The notes beneath the pieces are model-generated. The model was given only the letters and a program-made list of their open reading frames with translations, did not search any database and had not been told where the DNA came from. Shown here piece by piece: positions 47,128 to 56,328 of a stretch of 64,000 bases of DNA (positions are counted from its first letter, which is position 1; every line of letters starts with the position of its first letter). Origin of the DNA: Actinomadura madurae (GTDB taxonomy: Bacteria > Actinomycetota > Actinomycetes > Streptosporangiales > Streptosporangiaceae); assembly GCF_900115095.1 (NCBI RefSeq), contig NZ_FOVH01000004.1:538127-602126 (forward strand), given 5' to 3'. Made by a program: the position numbers and the translations under genes.

Positions 47128-47817
47128 TCAGCGCCCGCCCAGCCGTGCGGCCAGCAGCTCGGCCCCCGGACCGGTCAGCCCGGCGAGCCCCGCCGGCCGG
47201 CCGGAGACCGCGAGCAGCAGGTCCTCGGCGTTCCCCCGCACCTGCGGCCCGAGGCCGGACCACCAGTCCGCGTCGGTCGCCACGAGCGTCAGGCCGGCGA
47301 CCCGCCCGCTGCCGCCGTGGAACCGGCTGGCGGCGACGTAGGCCAGGGCCGGCACCGCGAGCGCGATCGGCACCGGGTGGTGCCGCTCCAGCGGGCGGGC
47401 GATGTCCTGCCCGTGCACGAGCAGGTCCATCAGCGGGTCCATGGGGGAGCTGCCGGGCATCCGCCGGGACGACTCGGCGCTCTCGCGCAGCTGCCGCACC
47501 AGCTCGTCCGGCGTGTACCTCGCCGCCCGGTCGTGGGCCATCATCGCGGCCATCCGGTCGAGGTCGCCGCGCGCCTTGATCGCGGGCAGGATCACCGAGC
47601 CGAACGTGGCGCGCGTGCTGAACGTCAGGTGGGCGACGACCTCCCGCACCGTCCAGGCGTCGCACAGCGACCGCACGGCCCACTCGGCCTCGCCGAGGTC
47701 ATCGAGAAGGTCGGAGAGCCGCCGCCGCTCGGTCTTCACGGCGTCCGCGATCCGGTCTTCGCCCAGCGCGATCAGGTCCTGCTGGGGCGGCTGTTCTCTC
47801 CGCACTTCGGCGGCCAT
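47128..47817 (-). CDS. Maleylpyruvate isomerase-like DinB/TIGR03083 family protein
   Basis: 229 residues. A DinB-like four-helix bundle, with the likely metal-binding histidines in VREVVAHLTFS and LLVHGQDIARPL, and an SCP2-like C-terminal part. These are mycothiol-dependent enzyme relatives in actinobacteria; actual reaction unknown. ATG 47817 is preferred to GTG 47826, as GAGGGA is then 9 nt upstream. Confidence 0.8.
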   Translation of the reverse strand: MAAEVRREQPPQQDLIALGEDRIADAVKTERRRLSDLLDDLGEAEWAVRSLCDAWTVREVVAHLTFSTRATFGSVILPAIKARGDLDRMAAMMAHDRAARYTPDELVRQLRESAESSRRMPGSSPMDPLMDLLVHGQDIARPLERHHPVPIALAVPALAYVAASRFHGGSGRVAGLTLVATDADWWSGLGPQVRGNAEDLLLAVSGRPAGLAGLTGPGAELLAARLGGR

Positions 47818-47958
47818 CCGGTTCACTCCCTCGCCGGTCCGACATCGAGATGGTGTCGGGGGACGGACTCCACGAACGACCAGAACTCATCGCCACCATC
47901 GCCTGTTCCCGCTGGTCACAAGATTGTTTTTGGTTCAAGGACCCCTGGCGTTCGCCGT

Positions 47959-49242
47959 TCAGCCGAGGGCGGCGAGCTTGCGGCGCAGGACCGTGCGCTC
48001 GCGGTCGTTGGCGCACAGGTCGATGGCGCGCCGCAGTTCGGTGCGCGCCTCGTCCGTGCGGCCGAGGCGGGTGAGGAGTTCGCCGCGGACGCCGGGCAGC
48101 AGGTGCGAGTTCGGCAGCGCCTCGGCGGTGACCAGGGCGTCCACGATGGGGAGGGCCGCGGCCGGTCCGTGGGCCATCGAGACCGCGACCGCCCGGTTCA
48201 GGTCGACCACGGGCGAGGGCGCCAGGCGGCCGAGCGCCTCGTAGATGAGGACGATCCGCTCCCAGTCCGTCGCGTCGACGGACGCGGCGACGGCGTGGCA
48301 TTCGGCGATCGCCGCCTGGAGGCCGTAGGCGCCGAGGCCGCGGCCGGCCTTCTCCGCGCGGGCGAGGGCGGCCCGCCCGCGGCGGATCGCGGACCGGTCC
48401 CAGCGGCTCCGGTCCTGGTGCTCCAGCAGGACCGGCTCGCCGTCCGGGCCGGTGCGGGCGGGGAAGCGCGCCGCGGTGAGTTCGAGCAGCGCCAGCAGGC
48501 CGTGCGCCTCGGGCACGTCCGGCATGAGCCGGCTCAGCACCCGGGCGAGCCGCTGCGCCTCGCCGGCGAGGCCGAAGCGGATCAGGTCGCCGCCGGAGCT
48601 CGCCGACGAGCCCTCCGTGAAGATCACGTAGATCACGTTGAGGACCGAGCCGAGGCGGCCGGCCCGGTCCTCGGGCGGCGGCACCTCGAACGGCACCCGG
48701 GCCGCGCCGAGGGTCTTCTTCGCCCGGGTGATGCGGGCCTGCACGGTGGCGGTCGGGACGAGGAACGCCTTGGCGATCTCGTCGCTGGTGAGGCCGCCGA
48801 CGACCCGCAGCGTGAGCGCCACCCGCGCCTCCCGCGACAGGACGGGGTGGCAGGAGACGAACATCAGCGCGAGCACGTCGTCGTCGATCCGGTCGGGGTC
48901 CCACAGCACGTCGCTCTCCCGGGAGGGGTCGGCGGGCGCGGGGCCCGCGGCGGTCCCGCCCTCGCCCAGCTCGTGGGCGAGGGCGGCGTACCGCTCGTCG
49001 CGGGCCGCGCGGCGGCGGAAGGCGTCGATCGCGCGCCGCCGGCCGACGGTGAGCAGCCAGCCGGCCGGGTTGCGGGGGACGCCGTCGCGCGGCCAGGTCA
49101 CCAGCGCCTCGGCCAGCGCCTCCTGGGCGAGGTCCTCGGCCAGCGCGAAGTCGCCGGTGTAGCGCGCGAGCGCGCCGACGATCCGCGCCGACTCGATCCG
49201 CCAGACGGCGGCGACGGCCTCGCGTCCGGTGGGGTCGCCCAT
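47959..49242 (-). CDS. ECF42-type RNA polymerase sigma factor
   Basis: 427 residues. Sigma region 2 (about 20-85, DFALAEDLAQEALAEALVTW), region 4 (about 130-190, EIAKAFLVPTATVQARI) and a 230-residue C-terminal TPR-like extension (DUF6596), which marks the ECF42 group. That extension is thought to regulate activity in place of an anti-sigma factor. Its ATG shares one base with the stop of the upstream DGPF/YCII gene, the hallmark partner of this group. Confidence 0.92.
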   Translation of the reverse strand: MGDPTGREAVAAVWRIESARIVGALARYTGDFALAEDLAQEALAEALVTWPRDGVPRNPAGWLLTVGRRRAIDAFRRRAARDERYAALAHELGEGGTAAGPAPADPSRESDVLWDPDRIDDDVLALMFVSCHPVLSREARVALTLRVVGGLTSDEIAKAFLVPTATVQARITRAKKTLGAARVPFEVPPPEDRAGRLGSVLNVIYVIFTEGSSASSGGDLIRFGLAGEAQRLARVLSRLMPDVPEAHGLLALLELTAARFPARTGPDGEPVLLEHQDRSRWDRSAIRRGRAALARAEKAGRGLGAYGLQAAIAECHAVAASVDATDWERIVLIYEALGRLAPSPVVDLNRAVAVSMAHGPAAALPIVDALVTAEALPNSHLLPGVRGELLTRLGRTDEARTELRRAIDLCANDRERTVLRRKLAALG

Positions 49243-49661
49243 CAGAGCTGGCCGGTCGCCTCGCGCCACGCCCGCTCCTTCTTGATCCACTCGTTGTCCT
49301 GCGGGAGCTCGTCGATCGTGGTGACCCGGCGGATCTCGGTCTTGAAGCCCGGCCCGGTGAGCGGTTGGCGCTTCGCCCACTCGACCGCCTCCTCCTTCGA
49401 GGCCACGTCGAGGATGTAGAACCCGCCGAACAGCTCCTTGGTCTCGCCGTACGGGCCGTCGGTGACCACGGGCGGCTCGGCGGAGTAGTCGACGACCACG
49501 CCCTCCTCGGCGTCGTCGAGGCCCTCGGCGGCGAGCAGCACGCCGGCCTGGATCAGCTCCTGGTTGTACCTCCCGACCGTCGCGATCATCTCGTTGAAGT
49601 CGATCTCGCCCATCCCGGCGAAGGCCTCGTCGGTGGCGCGCATGATCAGCATGTACTTCAC
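49242..49661 (-). CDS. DGPF/YCII-domain protein, partner of the sigma factor
   Basis: 139 residues. YCII fold with the signature VTDGPYGETKELFGGFYILD. Members genetically linked with ECF42 sigma factors; function unknown, perhaps a small-molecule sensor or enzyme. Translationally coupled (TGATG) to the sigma gene. Confidence 0.92.
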   Translation of the reverse strand: MKYMLIMRATDEAFAGMGEIDFNEMIATVGRYNQELIQAGVLLAAEGLDDAEEGVVVDYSAEPPVVTDGPYGETKELFGGFYILDVASKEEAVEWAKRQPLTGPGFKTEIRRVTTIDELPQDNEWIKKERAWREATGQL

Positions 49662-49797
49662 GGTTCCGTCTCCCTTGATCGTCGGGCCATCTTCCGGACC
49701 CTCTCACCCCTGGGTCGAACGGGAGGCGCCGCGGATCAACACGACCGCCCAACTTTTTCCAGGAAATTTCCGGACGGCCGCGTCGCACCCCCGCCGA

Positions 49798-50178
49798 CTA
49801 GGCCGCGGCCGTCCCGAAAGGGTCGTCGACGACGTAGCGCCAGCGGCCGTCCGGTCCCCGCCGGGCGACGTCGGCGGCGGTGCCCTCGATACGGACGGGA
49901 CGCCCGTCCGCCGTCCCTTCGATCACCCAGTCGACGATCAGCAGGGCCAGGTCGTCCACGGCGTACACGTGCCGCGGGCGGACCTCGATCGGCAGTCCGA
50001 GGGCCATGAACCGCGCGTTGGCGGCGTGGGCGTTCGTGCCCGTCAGCGCGGTACCCGGTTCCGGGACGAACACGGCCCCTTCCTCGTACACCTCCGCGAC
50101 CGCCTCCGGATCGCCGCTGTTGAAGCGTTCGGCGAACACGAAGGGGAGGTCCTCGGGGCGGTCGGCCAGTGAGCGCAT
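49798..50178 (-). CDS. NTF2/SnoaL-like (DUF4440-type) protein
   Basis: 126 residues. A cone-shaped alpha+beta fold with FNSGDPEAVAEVYEEGAVFVPEPG near the N-terminus. No catalytic assignment possible. ATG 50178 has GGAAGG upstream, whereas an ATG seven codons earlier has none. Divergent from an HxlR regulator gene by 46 nt and probably controlled by it. Confidence 0.8.
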   Translation of the reverse strand: MRSLADRPEDLPFVFAERFNSGDPEAVAEVYEEGAVFVPEPGTALTGTNAHAANARFMALGLPIEVRPRHVYAVDDLALLIVDWVIEGTADGRPVRIEGTAADVARRGPDGRWRYVVDDPFGTAAA

Positions 50179-50224
50179 CGCCTTCCTTCCGGTAGACATG
50201 ACCGGGACGTTAGGAGGCGCCCTC

Positions 50225-50593
50225 GTGACTCACCAAACGGTTGGCCTACCGGGACTGCCGGACGATCCGCGGGCGGACGCCGCCGAACCGGTGCCGTCCT
50301 GCCCGGTGGAGATCACGCTCGACGCGCTACGCGGGCGCTGGACGACGCTGGTCGTCCGCGAGCTGCTGCGCGCGGACCGCTCGTTCAGCGACCTGCGGCA
50401 GGCGCTGCCGGCTCTTTCGGACAAGGTGCTGGCCGACCGCCTGGCCCATCTTCTCCAGGCGGGCGTGCTCGAACGGCGCAGGCAGCCGGGCTGGCCGCCC
50501 CGGACCCGATACACGCTGACTCCGCGGGGCCGGCGTCTGGGCCCGGTGCTCCAGGCCCTCTGGGACTGGGGCGCCGAAGCGCAGGCCGGGTAG
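50225..50593 (+). CDS. HxlR-family transcriptional regulator
   Basis: 122 residues. Winged HTH with the CP(V)EITLDALRGRWTTLVVRELL start (Cys at about 27), recognition region LSDKVLADRLAHLLQAGVLERR. HxlR proteins sense aldehydes or redox changes, often through that Cys. GTG start, with AGGAGG 8 nt before it. Confidence 0.88.
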   Translation: MTHQTVGLPGLPDDPRADAAEPVPSCPVEITLDALRGRWTTLVVRELLRADRSFSDLRQALPALSDKVLADRLAHLLQAGVLERRRQPGWPPRTRYTLTPRGRRLGPVLQALWDWGAEAQAG

Positions 50594-50598
50594 GGCGG

Positions 50599-51339
50599 TC
50601 ATTCCAGGATGGTGCGGGCGAGGTCCCGGTAGGCGTCCTTCATGGGAAGGTCGCGCTCGACATGGACGCGGCGGCGGGTGGCGGTCACGTCCACGTTGCG
50701 GATCGGGTCGTGGCCCTGCTTCTCGTACGTCTCCCACCACAGCCCGACGCCGCGCCGCTGCCAGGCGGGGACCTCGTTGAAGTTGATGCCGCGCGCGAAC
50801 AGCAGCTCGTTCTTGGCGGAGACCGACGTGCGGTCCAGCTCCCGGGTCGCCTGCCGCGGGGAGAGGCCCTCGTGGCGCAGGGTCCAGTAGCACCAGCCGT
50901 TGAGGGCGCAGCGGGCCGCGTCGTCCTGGCGCCAGGTGAGGTAGTCGACGACGTCGTCGAGGCCGGTGCCCATCCAGATGCGTCCGTCGAAGACGGCCGG
51001 CTCGCCGGCGGCATGGGTGAAGGCGGCCGTCGCGATGCCCGCCGACAGCGAGACGAGCTTCTCCACCTCGCGGCCGAACAGGTCGAAGGCCGGGTCGAGG
51101 ACGACGGAGATCTCGTCGCTCTCGGTGTAGGCGTAGCGCCCGCCCAGCTCGGTGAGGAGAGCCGTCGCGGTCTCCTCCATCAGCGCGGAGAAGCGCGGGT
51201 CGAAGGGCTTTTCGAAGCGGGCCTCGGTGAAGCGCGAGAAGGAGCGGCCGTCCACGCGAACGATGGCCCAGGAGCCGGGGAGCAACGTCAGCGAGTGGAA
51301 GTACTCCCGGGCGCGCATCCGTTCTTCAAGCTCGTTCAT
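50599..51339 (-). CDS. Thg1-like tRNA(His) guanylyltransferase / 3'-5' polymerase
   Basis: 246 residues. Metal ligands D30 in VRVDGRSFSRFT and D75-E76 in YTESDEISVVL mark the palm of the 3'-5' nucleotidyltransferase fold; LSAGIATAAF and SAKNELLFARGINFNEVP match family blocks. Bacterial members (TLPs) repair or extend the 5' end of truncated tRNA rather than add G-1, since bacterial tRNA(His) genes encode G-1. GAGGAG before the ATG. Alone on its strand. Confidence 0.88.
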   Translation of the reverse strand: MNELEERMRAREYFHSLTLLPGSWAIVRVDGRSFSRFTEARFEKPFDPRFSALMEETATALLTELGGRYAYTESDEISVVLDPAFDLFGREVEKLVSLSAGIATAAFTHAAGEPAVFDGRIWMGTGLDDVVDYLTWRQDDAARCALNGWCYWTLRHEGLSPRQATRELDRTSVSAKNELLFARGINFNEVPAWQRRGVGLWWETYEKQGHDPIRNVDVTATRRRVHVERDLPMKDAYRDLARTILE

Positions 51340-51424
51340 CGGGAGTCTCCTCGGTCATGGCGGCGGAGGCGCTTGAGCGTGGCACAGAAGCCGGCGTCCG
51401 GCACGCGGTTTTCGGGGGTGCGGG

Positions 51425-52432
51425 TCATCGCGGTGCGAGGGCGGCGACGATCTCGGCGGCCGGGGCTTCGGTTGTTCCGCGGAACGACTCGCCTGCCCAG
51501 AGGTTGACGCCGTCGGGGTCGCCCTTGGCGGCGGACGCCTTGCGCAAGGAAGAGGTCAGGTAGTGGACGTCCGGGTACACGGCGGGGGCGTATGGGGAGT
51601 GCTCGCGGAGGAAGCGGTTGACGAGGCCGCGGGCGGGCCGTCCACTGAAAGCCCTGGTCATCACGGTCGCCGTGAAGCGGGGGTCGGCCAGGGCGGCCTT
51701 GTGGACGGCGCTCGCCCCGCTCTCCGGGCAGCGGACGAAGGCCGTCCCGAGCTGGGCGGCGGCGGCGCCCGACGCGAGGACCCCGGCGACGTCCGCGGCC
51801 GTGACGAGGCCGCCGGCGGCGATGAGGGGCTGCGCGGTGACCTCGCGGACCGACGCCAGCAGCGCGCGCAGCGGCAGCGGGTCGTCGAGGGTGTTGGTGA
51901 ACGAGCCCCTGTGTCCCCCTGCCTCGGAGCCCTGGAGGCAGAGCGCGTCGGCGGCGGACGCCCGGCGGGCCTCGTCCGCCGAGGTCACGGTGACGATGAC
52001 GACCGTGCCGCGGTCCTGGAACGCGCGGACGACGTCCGGCGACGGGCAGCCGAACGTGAAGCTGACGAAGGCGGGCGGATCGGACAGCAGGTCGGCGACC
52101 TTGGCGTCGTAGGCGTCGTCGCGGGCGGACGGGCCGCCCGGTGACACGCCGAGGCGGGCGGCCTCGGGCGCGAGGCGCTCGCGGTAGGCGGCGACCGCGG
52201 CCGGGTCGGCCTCGTCCAAGGACGGCATGAAGAGGTTCATCCCGAACGGGCGGGAGGTCAGCCTCCGCGTCGCGGCGATGTCGGCGCGCATGGCCTCGGG
52301 CGTCTTGTAGCCGGCGGCGAGGAAGCCGAGGCCGCCCGCATCCGACACGGCGGCGGCGAGTTCCGGCGTCGACGGCCCGCCCGCCATCGGCGCCTGCACG
52401 ATCGGCACGTCCGTCCACATGATCGGCACCAT
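51425..52432 (-). CDS. Nitronate monooxygenase family (2-nitropropane dioxygenase-like)
   Basis: 335 residues. FMN-dependent TIM barrel: PIVQAPMAGG at the start, GSEAGGHRG (about 188-196, with the likely catalytic His) and LIAAGGLVTAADVAGVLASGAAAAQLGTAF for phosphate binding. Oxidises alkyl nitronates, or is an enoyl reductase-type relative. Start 52432 (CGGAG, short spacing) or 52420. Divergent from the dehydrogenase gene at 52496. Confidence 0.9.
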   Translation of the reverse strand: MVPIMWTDVPIVQAPMAGGPSTPELAAAVSDAGGLGFLAAGYKTPEAMRADIAATRRLTSRPFGMNLFMPSLDEADPAAVAAYRERLAPEAARLGVSPGGPSARDDAYDAKVADLLSDPPAFVSFTFGCPSPDVVRAFQDRGTVVIVTVTSADEARRASAADALCLQGSEAGGHRGSFTNTLDDPLPLRALLASVREVTAQPLIAAGGLVTAADVAGVLASGAAAAQLGTAFVRCPESGASAVHKAALADPRFTATVMTRAFSGRPARGLVNRFLREHSPYAPAVYPDVHYLTSSLRKASAAKGDPDGVNLWAGESFRGTTEAPAAEIVAALAPR

Positions 52433-52495
52433 AGTCTCCGGGAACACCGGGCTCGCGTGCCAGGGTTCCATGGACGGACGAAAGGGGTCATCAGG

Positions 52496-53404
52496 ATGCG
52501 GGGGCTGCTGCACTACGACATGGATCACGAGGAGCCCGGCCTCGACATCGTGTCCTGTTCGGAGCAGGACGAGGCGCGCTTCGCGGAGCTGCTGCCGGAC
52601 ACCGAGGTCATCTGGCATGTGCTGCGCCCGCTCACGGCCGCCGACATGGACCGGGCGCCGAAGCTGAAGCTGATCCAGAAGCTCGGCACCGGCGTCAACA
52701 CGATCGACCTCGACGCCGCGCGGGAGCGCGGGATCGCGGTCGCGAACATGCCCGGCCGGAACGCGCAGGCCGTGGCGGAGACGTCGCTGCTGCTGATGCT
52801 GGCGGCGCTGCGGCGGGTCGTCGCGTTCGACGCGCGGACGCGGCGCGGCGAGGGCTGGCCCGCCGACCGGTCCCTGGTGGGCGGCGAGCTGGCCGGGCGG
52901 ACGGTCGGCCTCCTCGGCGGCGGCGAGATCGCGACGCTGCTGCGCGGCATGCTGGAGACCGTCGGGGCGGAGGTCGTCTACACGTCGAGGACGCCGCGTC
53001 CCGACGACCCTGCCTGGCGCGAGCTGGACGGGCTGCTGCGCGCGAGCGACGTCGTGTCCGTGCACATCCCGCTCACGGACGAGACCCACCATCTCCTGGA
53101 CGCCGAACGGCTCGCGCTGCTGCCGGAGGGCGCGATCGTGGTGAACACGGCGCGGGGCGCGGTGATCGACGAGCCGGCGCTGGTGGCGGCGCTGGAGTCG
53201 GGGCGTCTCGGCGGTGCCGGGCTGGACGTCTTCGAGAAGGAGCCGGTCGACGCCGGGAACCCGCTGCTCGCCCTCGACAACGTCGTCGTCATGCCGCACG
53301 TGGCGTGGCTGACCGGCGAGACGTGGGACCGGTACTTCACGGTCGCCGCGGAGAACTGCCGCCGCCTCGCGCGAGGCGACGACATCCTCCACCGCGTGGT
53401 CTAG
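52496..53404 (+). CDS. NAD-dependent D-2-hydroxyacid dehydrogenase
   Basis: 302 residues. Rossmann motif GLLGGGEIA (about 137-145), with catalytic Arg in NTARGAVID, Glu in DVFEKEPVD and His in MPHVAWLT. Reduces a 2-oxoacid or oxidises a D-2-hydroxyacid. AAAGGGG before ATG 52496. The last 4 nt overlap the opposing pseudogene. Confidence 0.9.
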   Translation: MRGLLHYDMDHEEPGLDIVSCSEQDEARFAELLPDTEVIWHVLRPLTAADMDRAPKLKLIQKLGTGVNTIDLDAARERGIAVANMPGRNAQAVAETSLLLMLAALRRVVAFDARTRRGEGWPADRSLVGGELAGRTVGLLGGGEIATLLRGMLETVGAEVVYTSRTPRPDDPAWRELDGLLRASDVVSVHIPLTDETHHLLDAERLALLPEGAIVVNTARGAVIDEPALVAALESGRLGGAGLDVFEKEPVDAGNPLLALDNVVVMPHVAWLTGETWDRYFTVAAENCRRLARGDDILHRVV

Positions 53405-54194
53405 GGGATCAGGACGGGCTTGACGACCTTGCCGGACGTCGCGTCCGCCTCCGCCCGGTTGATCTGGTCGAGCGGGCAGGACGTGACGAGCCGGTCGAAC
53501 GGGAACCGGTCCTGCCGCCACAGCTCGATCATCTTCGGGATGAAGGTGTGCGGGACGGCGTCGCCCTCGATGATGCCCTTCACCGTCCGGCCCATGAGCA
53601 GGAGGTTCGCGTCCAGCCGGTACTCGGTGGCGCCGACGCCGACGAGGCCGCAGACGCCGGAGGTGCGCAGCGACGCGACCGCCGCCGAGACGACCTCGGG
53701 CACGGCGGTGGTGTCGAAGGAGTACCGCACGCCCTCGCCGCCGGAGATCGCCCGGATCTGCCCGGCGATGTCGTCGTCCGCCCGTTGAGGACGTGGGTGG
53801 CGCCCAGCTCGCCGTCCGGCCCGGTGGCGCGGGGCGTCCCGTCCAGCGGCATCGCGAGCATGTTGAGCGCGGTCATCTGCGGGCAGGCGCCGGGAAGCGC
53901 GGCGCGGCAGGTGTCGCACGTCCCGCACGAGTCGAACGACATGACCACGTGGTCGCCCTCGGCGACGCCGGTGACGCCCGGCCCGACCGCCTCGACCGTG
54001 CCGGAGCCCTCGTGGCCGAGGACGACCGGCTTGGCGACCAGGTCCCCCGGGACGCGGCCCAGCATGTCGGTGTGGCACATCCCGGCCCCCGCGATCTTCA
54101 CGAGGATCTCGCCGGGACCCGGGGCCGCCAGGTCGAGCGGCTCGATCGTGTAAGGGGCGTCCGCGGCGCGGAGCACCGCCGCGTCGATCTGCAC
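53401..54194 (-). pseudogene. Zinc alcohol dehydrogenase, internally deleted and frameshifted
   Basis: The N-terminal GroES-like part is intact in one frame (MQIDAAVLRAADAPYTIEPL, zinc ligands in GMCHTDM and GHEGSGTVEAVG, structural Cys set SCGTCDTCRAALPGACP). The reading then jumps from about GPDG straight to ELGATHVLNG, missing about 100 residues that should hold the start of the NAD fold. Next, near 53781-53786, the frame shifts by one base, and the family C-terminus continues in another frame (DDDIAGQIRAISGGEG to VVKPVLIP). Total length is 794 nt, not a codon multiple, against about 1100 in the family. It lies between intact P450 and dehydrogenase genes. Confidence 0.88.
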
Positions 54195-54204
54195 CGGGGC
54201 TCCT

Positions 54205-55455
54205 TCAGGCGATGGAGTAGCGGACGGGAAGGCGCTTGAGGCCGCCGACGAACGTGGTGGCGATGCTCTCCGGCGTCCCGGCCGGCTCGATCGAGTTCAG
54301 CCGGGGCAGCAGCTCCTCGAAGAAGGCGCGGACCTCGATCCGGGCCAGCGCGGCGCCCAGGCAGTAGTGGACGCCGAACCCGAACGCCAGGTGCTTGTTC
54401 GGGTCGCGCCCGACGTCGAAGCGGAACGGGTCGTCGAAGACGTCCTCGTCCCTGTTCGCGGACGGGTAGGAGAGCAGCACCGCGTCGCCTTTCCGGATCG
54501 TGGTGCCGCGCAGCTCGTAGTCCTCGCCCGCGGTGCGCATGAACTCCTTGACCGGCGTGACCCAGCGGATCATCTCGTCCACGGCCAGCGGCAGCAGCTC
54601 GGGCTTCTCGCGGAGCTGGTCGAGCTGGTCGGGGTGCTCGATCAGGGCGTGCAGGCCGCCGGCGATCGTCGCGCTGGTCGTGTCGTGCCCGGCCGTCGCG
54701 ATGATGACGTAGTAGGACGCGGTGTCGAAGTCGTTCAGCGGCTCGCCGTCGACGCGCGCGTTGGCGATGGCGGAGGCGAGGTCGTCGGTCGGGTTCTTGC
54801 GGCGCGCCTCGGTCAGCCCCTGGAAGTAGGCGAAGAAGTCGAGCAGGACCTGCAGTTTCTCCTCGTTGGTCGTCCCGCGCTGCAACTCGTCGTCATCGCC
54901 GCCGAAGAGCTCCTGGGTCAGCTTCAGCATGCGGTCGAAGTCGCTCTCGGGCAGGCCGAGCAGCGACAGGATCACGTACAGCGGGAAGTGGACGGCGATC
55001 TCCCGCGCGAAGTCGCACTCGCCGCCGAGGTCGACCATCCGGTCGACGTACCGTTTCGCCAGCTCGCGGACGCGCGGCTCCAGGGCCCGCATCGCGCGCG
55101 GCCGGAACCAGTCCGCGCCGATCGCCCGGATGACCCGGTGGTCGGGGTCGTCCATGTGGATGAGCGTGCGCAGCGCGATGCCCTGCTCGACCCGTTCCCG
55201 GTTCATCGCGTCGAACTCGGCGGTGCCGAGGATCGGGCGGGGCTCGTTGAGGAAGACCTGGTGGTTGCGCTCGATCTCCAGGACGTCCTCGTGCCGGGTG
55301 ATCGCCCAGAAGGGGTTGTAGTCGGGCGTGGCGTCGACCCAGTGCACGGGGGACTCGCGGCGGAGCAGCGCCAGCGCGTCATGGAACCGCCGGTCGTCGG
55401 CGTGGGCCTTCGGATCGGCGAGCGCCCGGCCCGCCTCGTCCACCGTCAGCGTCAT
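54205..55455 (-). CDS. Cytochrome P450
   Basis: 416 residues. I-helix AGHDTT, K-helix ExxR (about EMIRWVTPV region) and the heme-binding loop FGFGVHYCLGAAL with ligand C365. Class I bacterial P450, which needs separate ferredoxin and reductase; none is adjacent. Lies upstream of the broken dehydrogenase gene and downstream of enoyl-CoA hydratase, suggesting a hydrophobic ring or side-chain substrate, such as a terpenoid or steroid-like acid (inference). GAGGGAG before the ATG. Confidence 0.93.
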   Translation of the reverse strand: MTLTVDEAGRALADPKAHADDRRFHDALALLRRESPVHWVDATPDYNPFWAITRHEDVLEIERNHQVFLNEPRPILGTAEFDAMNRERVEQGIALRTLIHMDDPDHRVIRAIGADWFRPRAMRALEPRVRELAKRYVDRMVDLGGECDFAREIAVHFPLYVILSLLGLPESDFDRMLKLTQELFGGDDDELQRGTTNEEKLQVLLDFFAYFQGLTEARRKNPTDDLASAIANARVDGEPLNDFDTASYYVIIATAGHDTTSATIAGGLHALIEHPDQLDQLREKPELLPLAVDEMIRWVTPVKEFMRTAGEDYELRGTTIRKGDAVLLSYPSANRDEDVFDDPFRFDVGRDPNKHLAFGFGVHYCLGAALARIEVRAFFEELLPRLNSIEPAGTPESIATTFVGGLKRLPVRYSIA

Positions 55456-55536
55456 TTCTCGCTCCCTCGGTCTCGGGCGGCCCGCCCATGGGAAAGCTAC
55501 GGTCCCGATAGTTGTACGGTCAATGACCGACGCCGA

Positions 55537-56319
55537 TCAGATGTCGGCGAAGTCGCCGTGCCGCCCGTGACCGCCCGCGAACCGGGCGGCGCCGCGCAGG
55601 GCGTCCTCCAGCGACCCGGTCCCGTGCCGGTGCTCGACGGCGATCGCCTCGTCCTCCGGGAGGCCCTCGGCCTCCAGGACCGAGGCGCGGTCGTTGCGCA
55701 GGCACGCCTGCGGGAACCGCGCCAGCTCGGCCGCGAGGGCCTCGGCCGCCTCCCGCGCCTCCCCCGGCGGGACGAGCCGGTTCGCCAGGCCGATCTCGAA
55801 CGCCTCCCGCGCGGGCACCGGGCGTCCCGTGAGGATCAGGTCCATCGCGCGGCTCGTGCCGATGAGGCGGGGAAGCCGGAACGTGCCGCCGTCGACGAGC
55901 GGGACGCCCCAGCGGCGGCAGTACACCCCGAAGGTGGCCGTCTCCTCCACGACGCGCAGATCGCACCAGAGCGCCAGCTCCAGCCCGCCCGCGACCGCGT
56001 GGCCGGCGACCGCCGCGATGACCGGTTTCGACAGGCGCATCCGGGTGCAGCCGAGCGGGCCGTCCGCCGGGGGCGGGTCGACGCGCGGGCTGCGCTCGGT
56101 GCCGATGGACGTCAGGTCGGCGCCGGAGCAGAACGTCCCGCCCTCGCCCCACAGGACGGCGACGCTCGCGCCCTCGTCGGCGTCGAACGCGCGGAAGGCG
56201 GCGGCGAGCTCGCGCGCCGCCGGCCCGTCCACGGCGTTCCGGGTCTCGGGACGGGACATCACGACCGTCGTGACCGGGCCGTCCCGCTCGATCCGCACCC
56301 GCTCGATCCGTGCCGCCAA
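55537..56319 (-). CDS. Enoyl-CoA hydratase/isomerase (crotonase) family
   Basis: 260 residues. Crotonase fold: FCSGADLTSIG forms the oxyanion-hole region (about 66-76) and AVAGHAVAGGLELALWCDLR (about 108-127) the second oxyanion element. The usual catalytic Glu pair is not certain, so isomerase or other chemistry is possible. The start is TTG at 56319 with AGGAGG 5 nt upstream. Begins 9 nt after the acyl-CoA dehydrogenase stop. Confidence 0.88.
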   Translation of the reverse strand: MAARIERVRIERDGPVTTVVMSRPETRNAVDGPAARELAAAFRAFDADEGASVAVLWGEGGTFCSGADLTSIGTERSPRVDPPPADGPLGCTRMRLSKPVIAAVAGHAVAGGLELALWCDLRVVEETATFGVYCRRWGVPLVDGGTFRLPRLIGTSRAMDLILTGRPVPAREAFEIGLANRLVPPGEAREAAEALAAELARFPQACLRNDRASVLEAEGLPEDEAIAVEHRHGTGSLEDALRGAARFAGGHGRHGDFADI

Positions 56320-56328
56320 CAGGACCTC

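Noticed and set aside
49662-49797. ECF42-type autoregulatory promoter before the DGPF gene
   Set aside because: A GTTCGAC stretch is present, but I could not find a convincing -10 partner at proper spacing.
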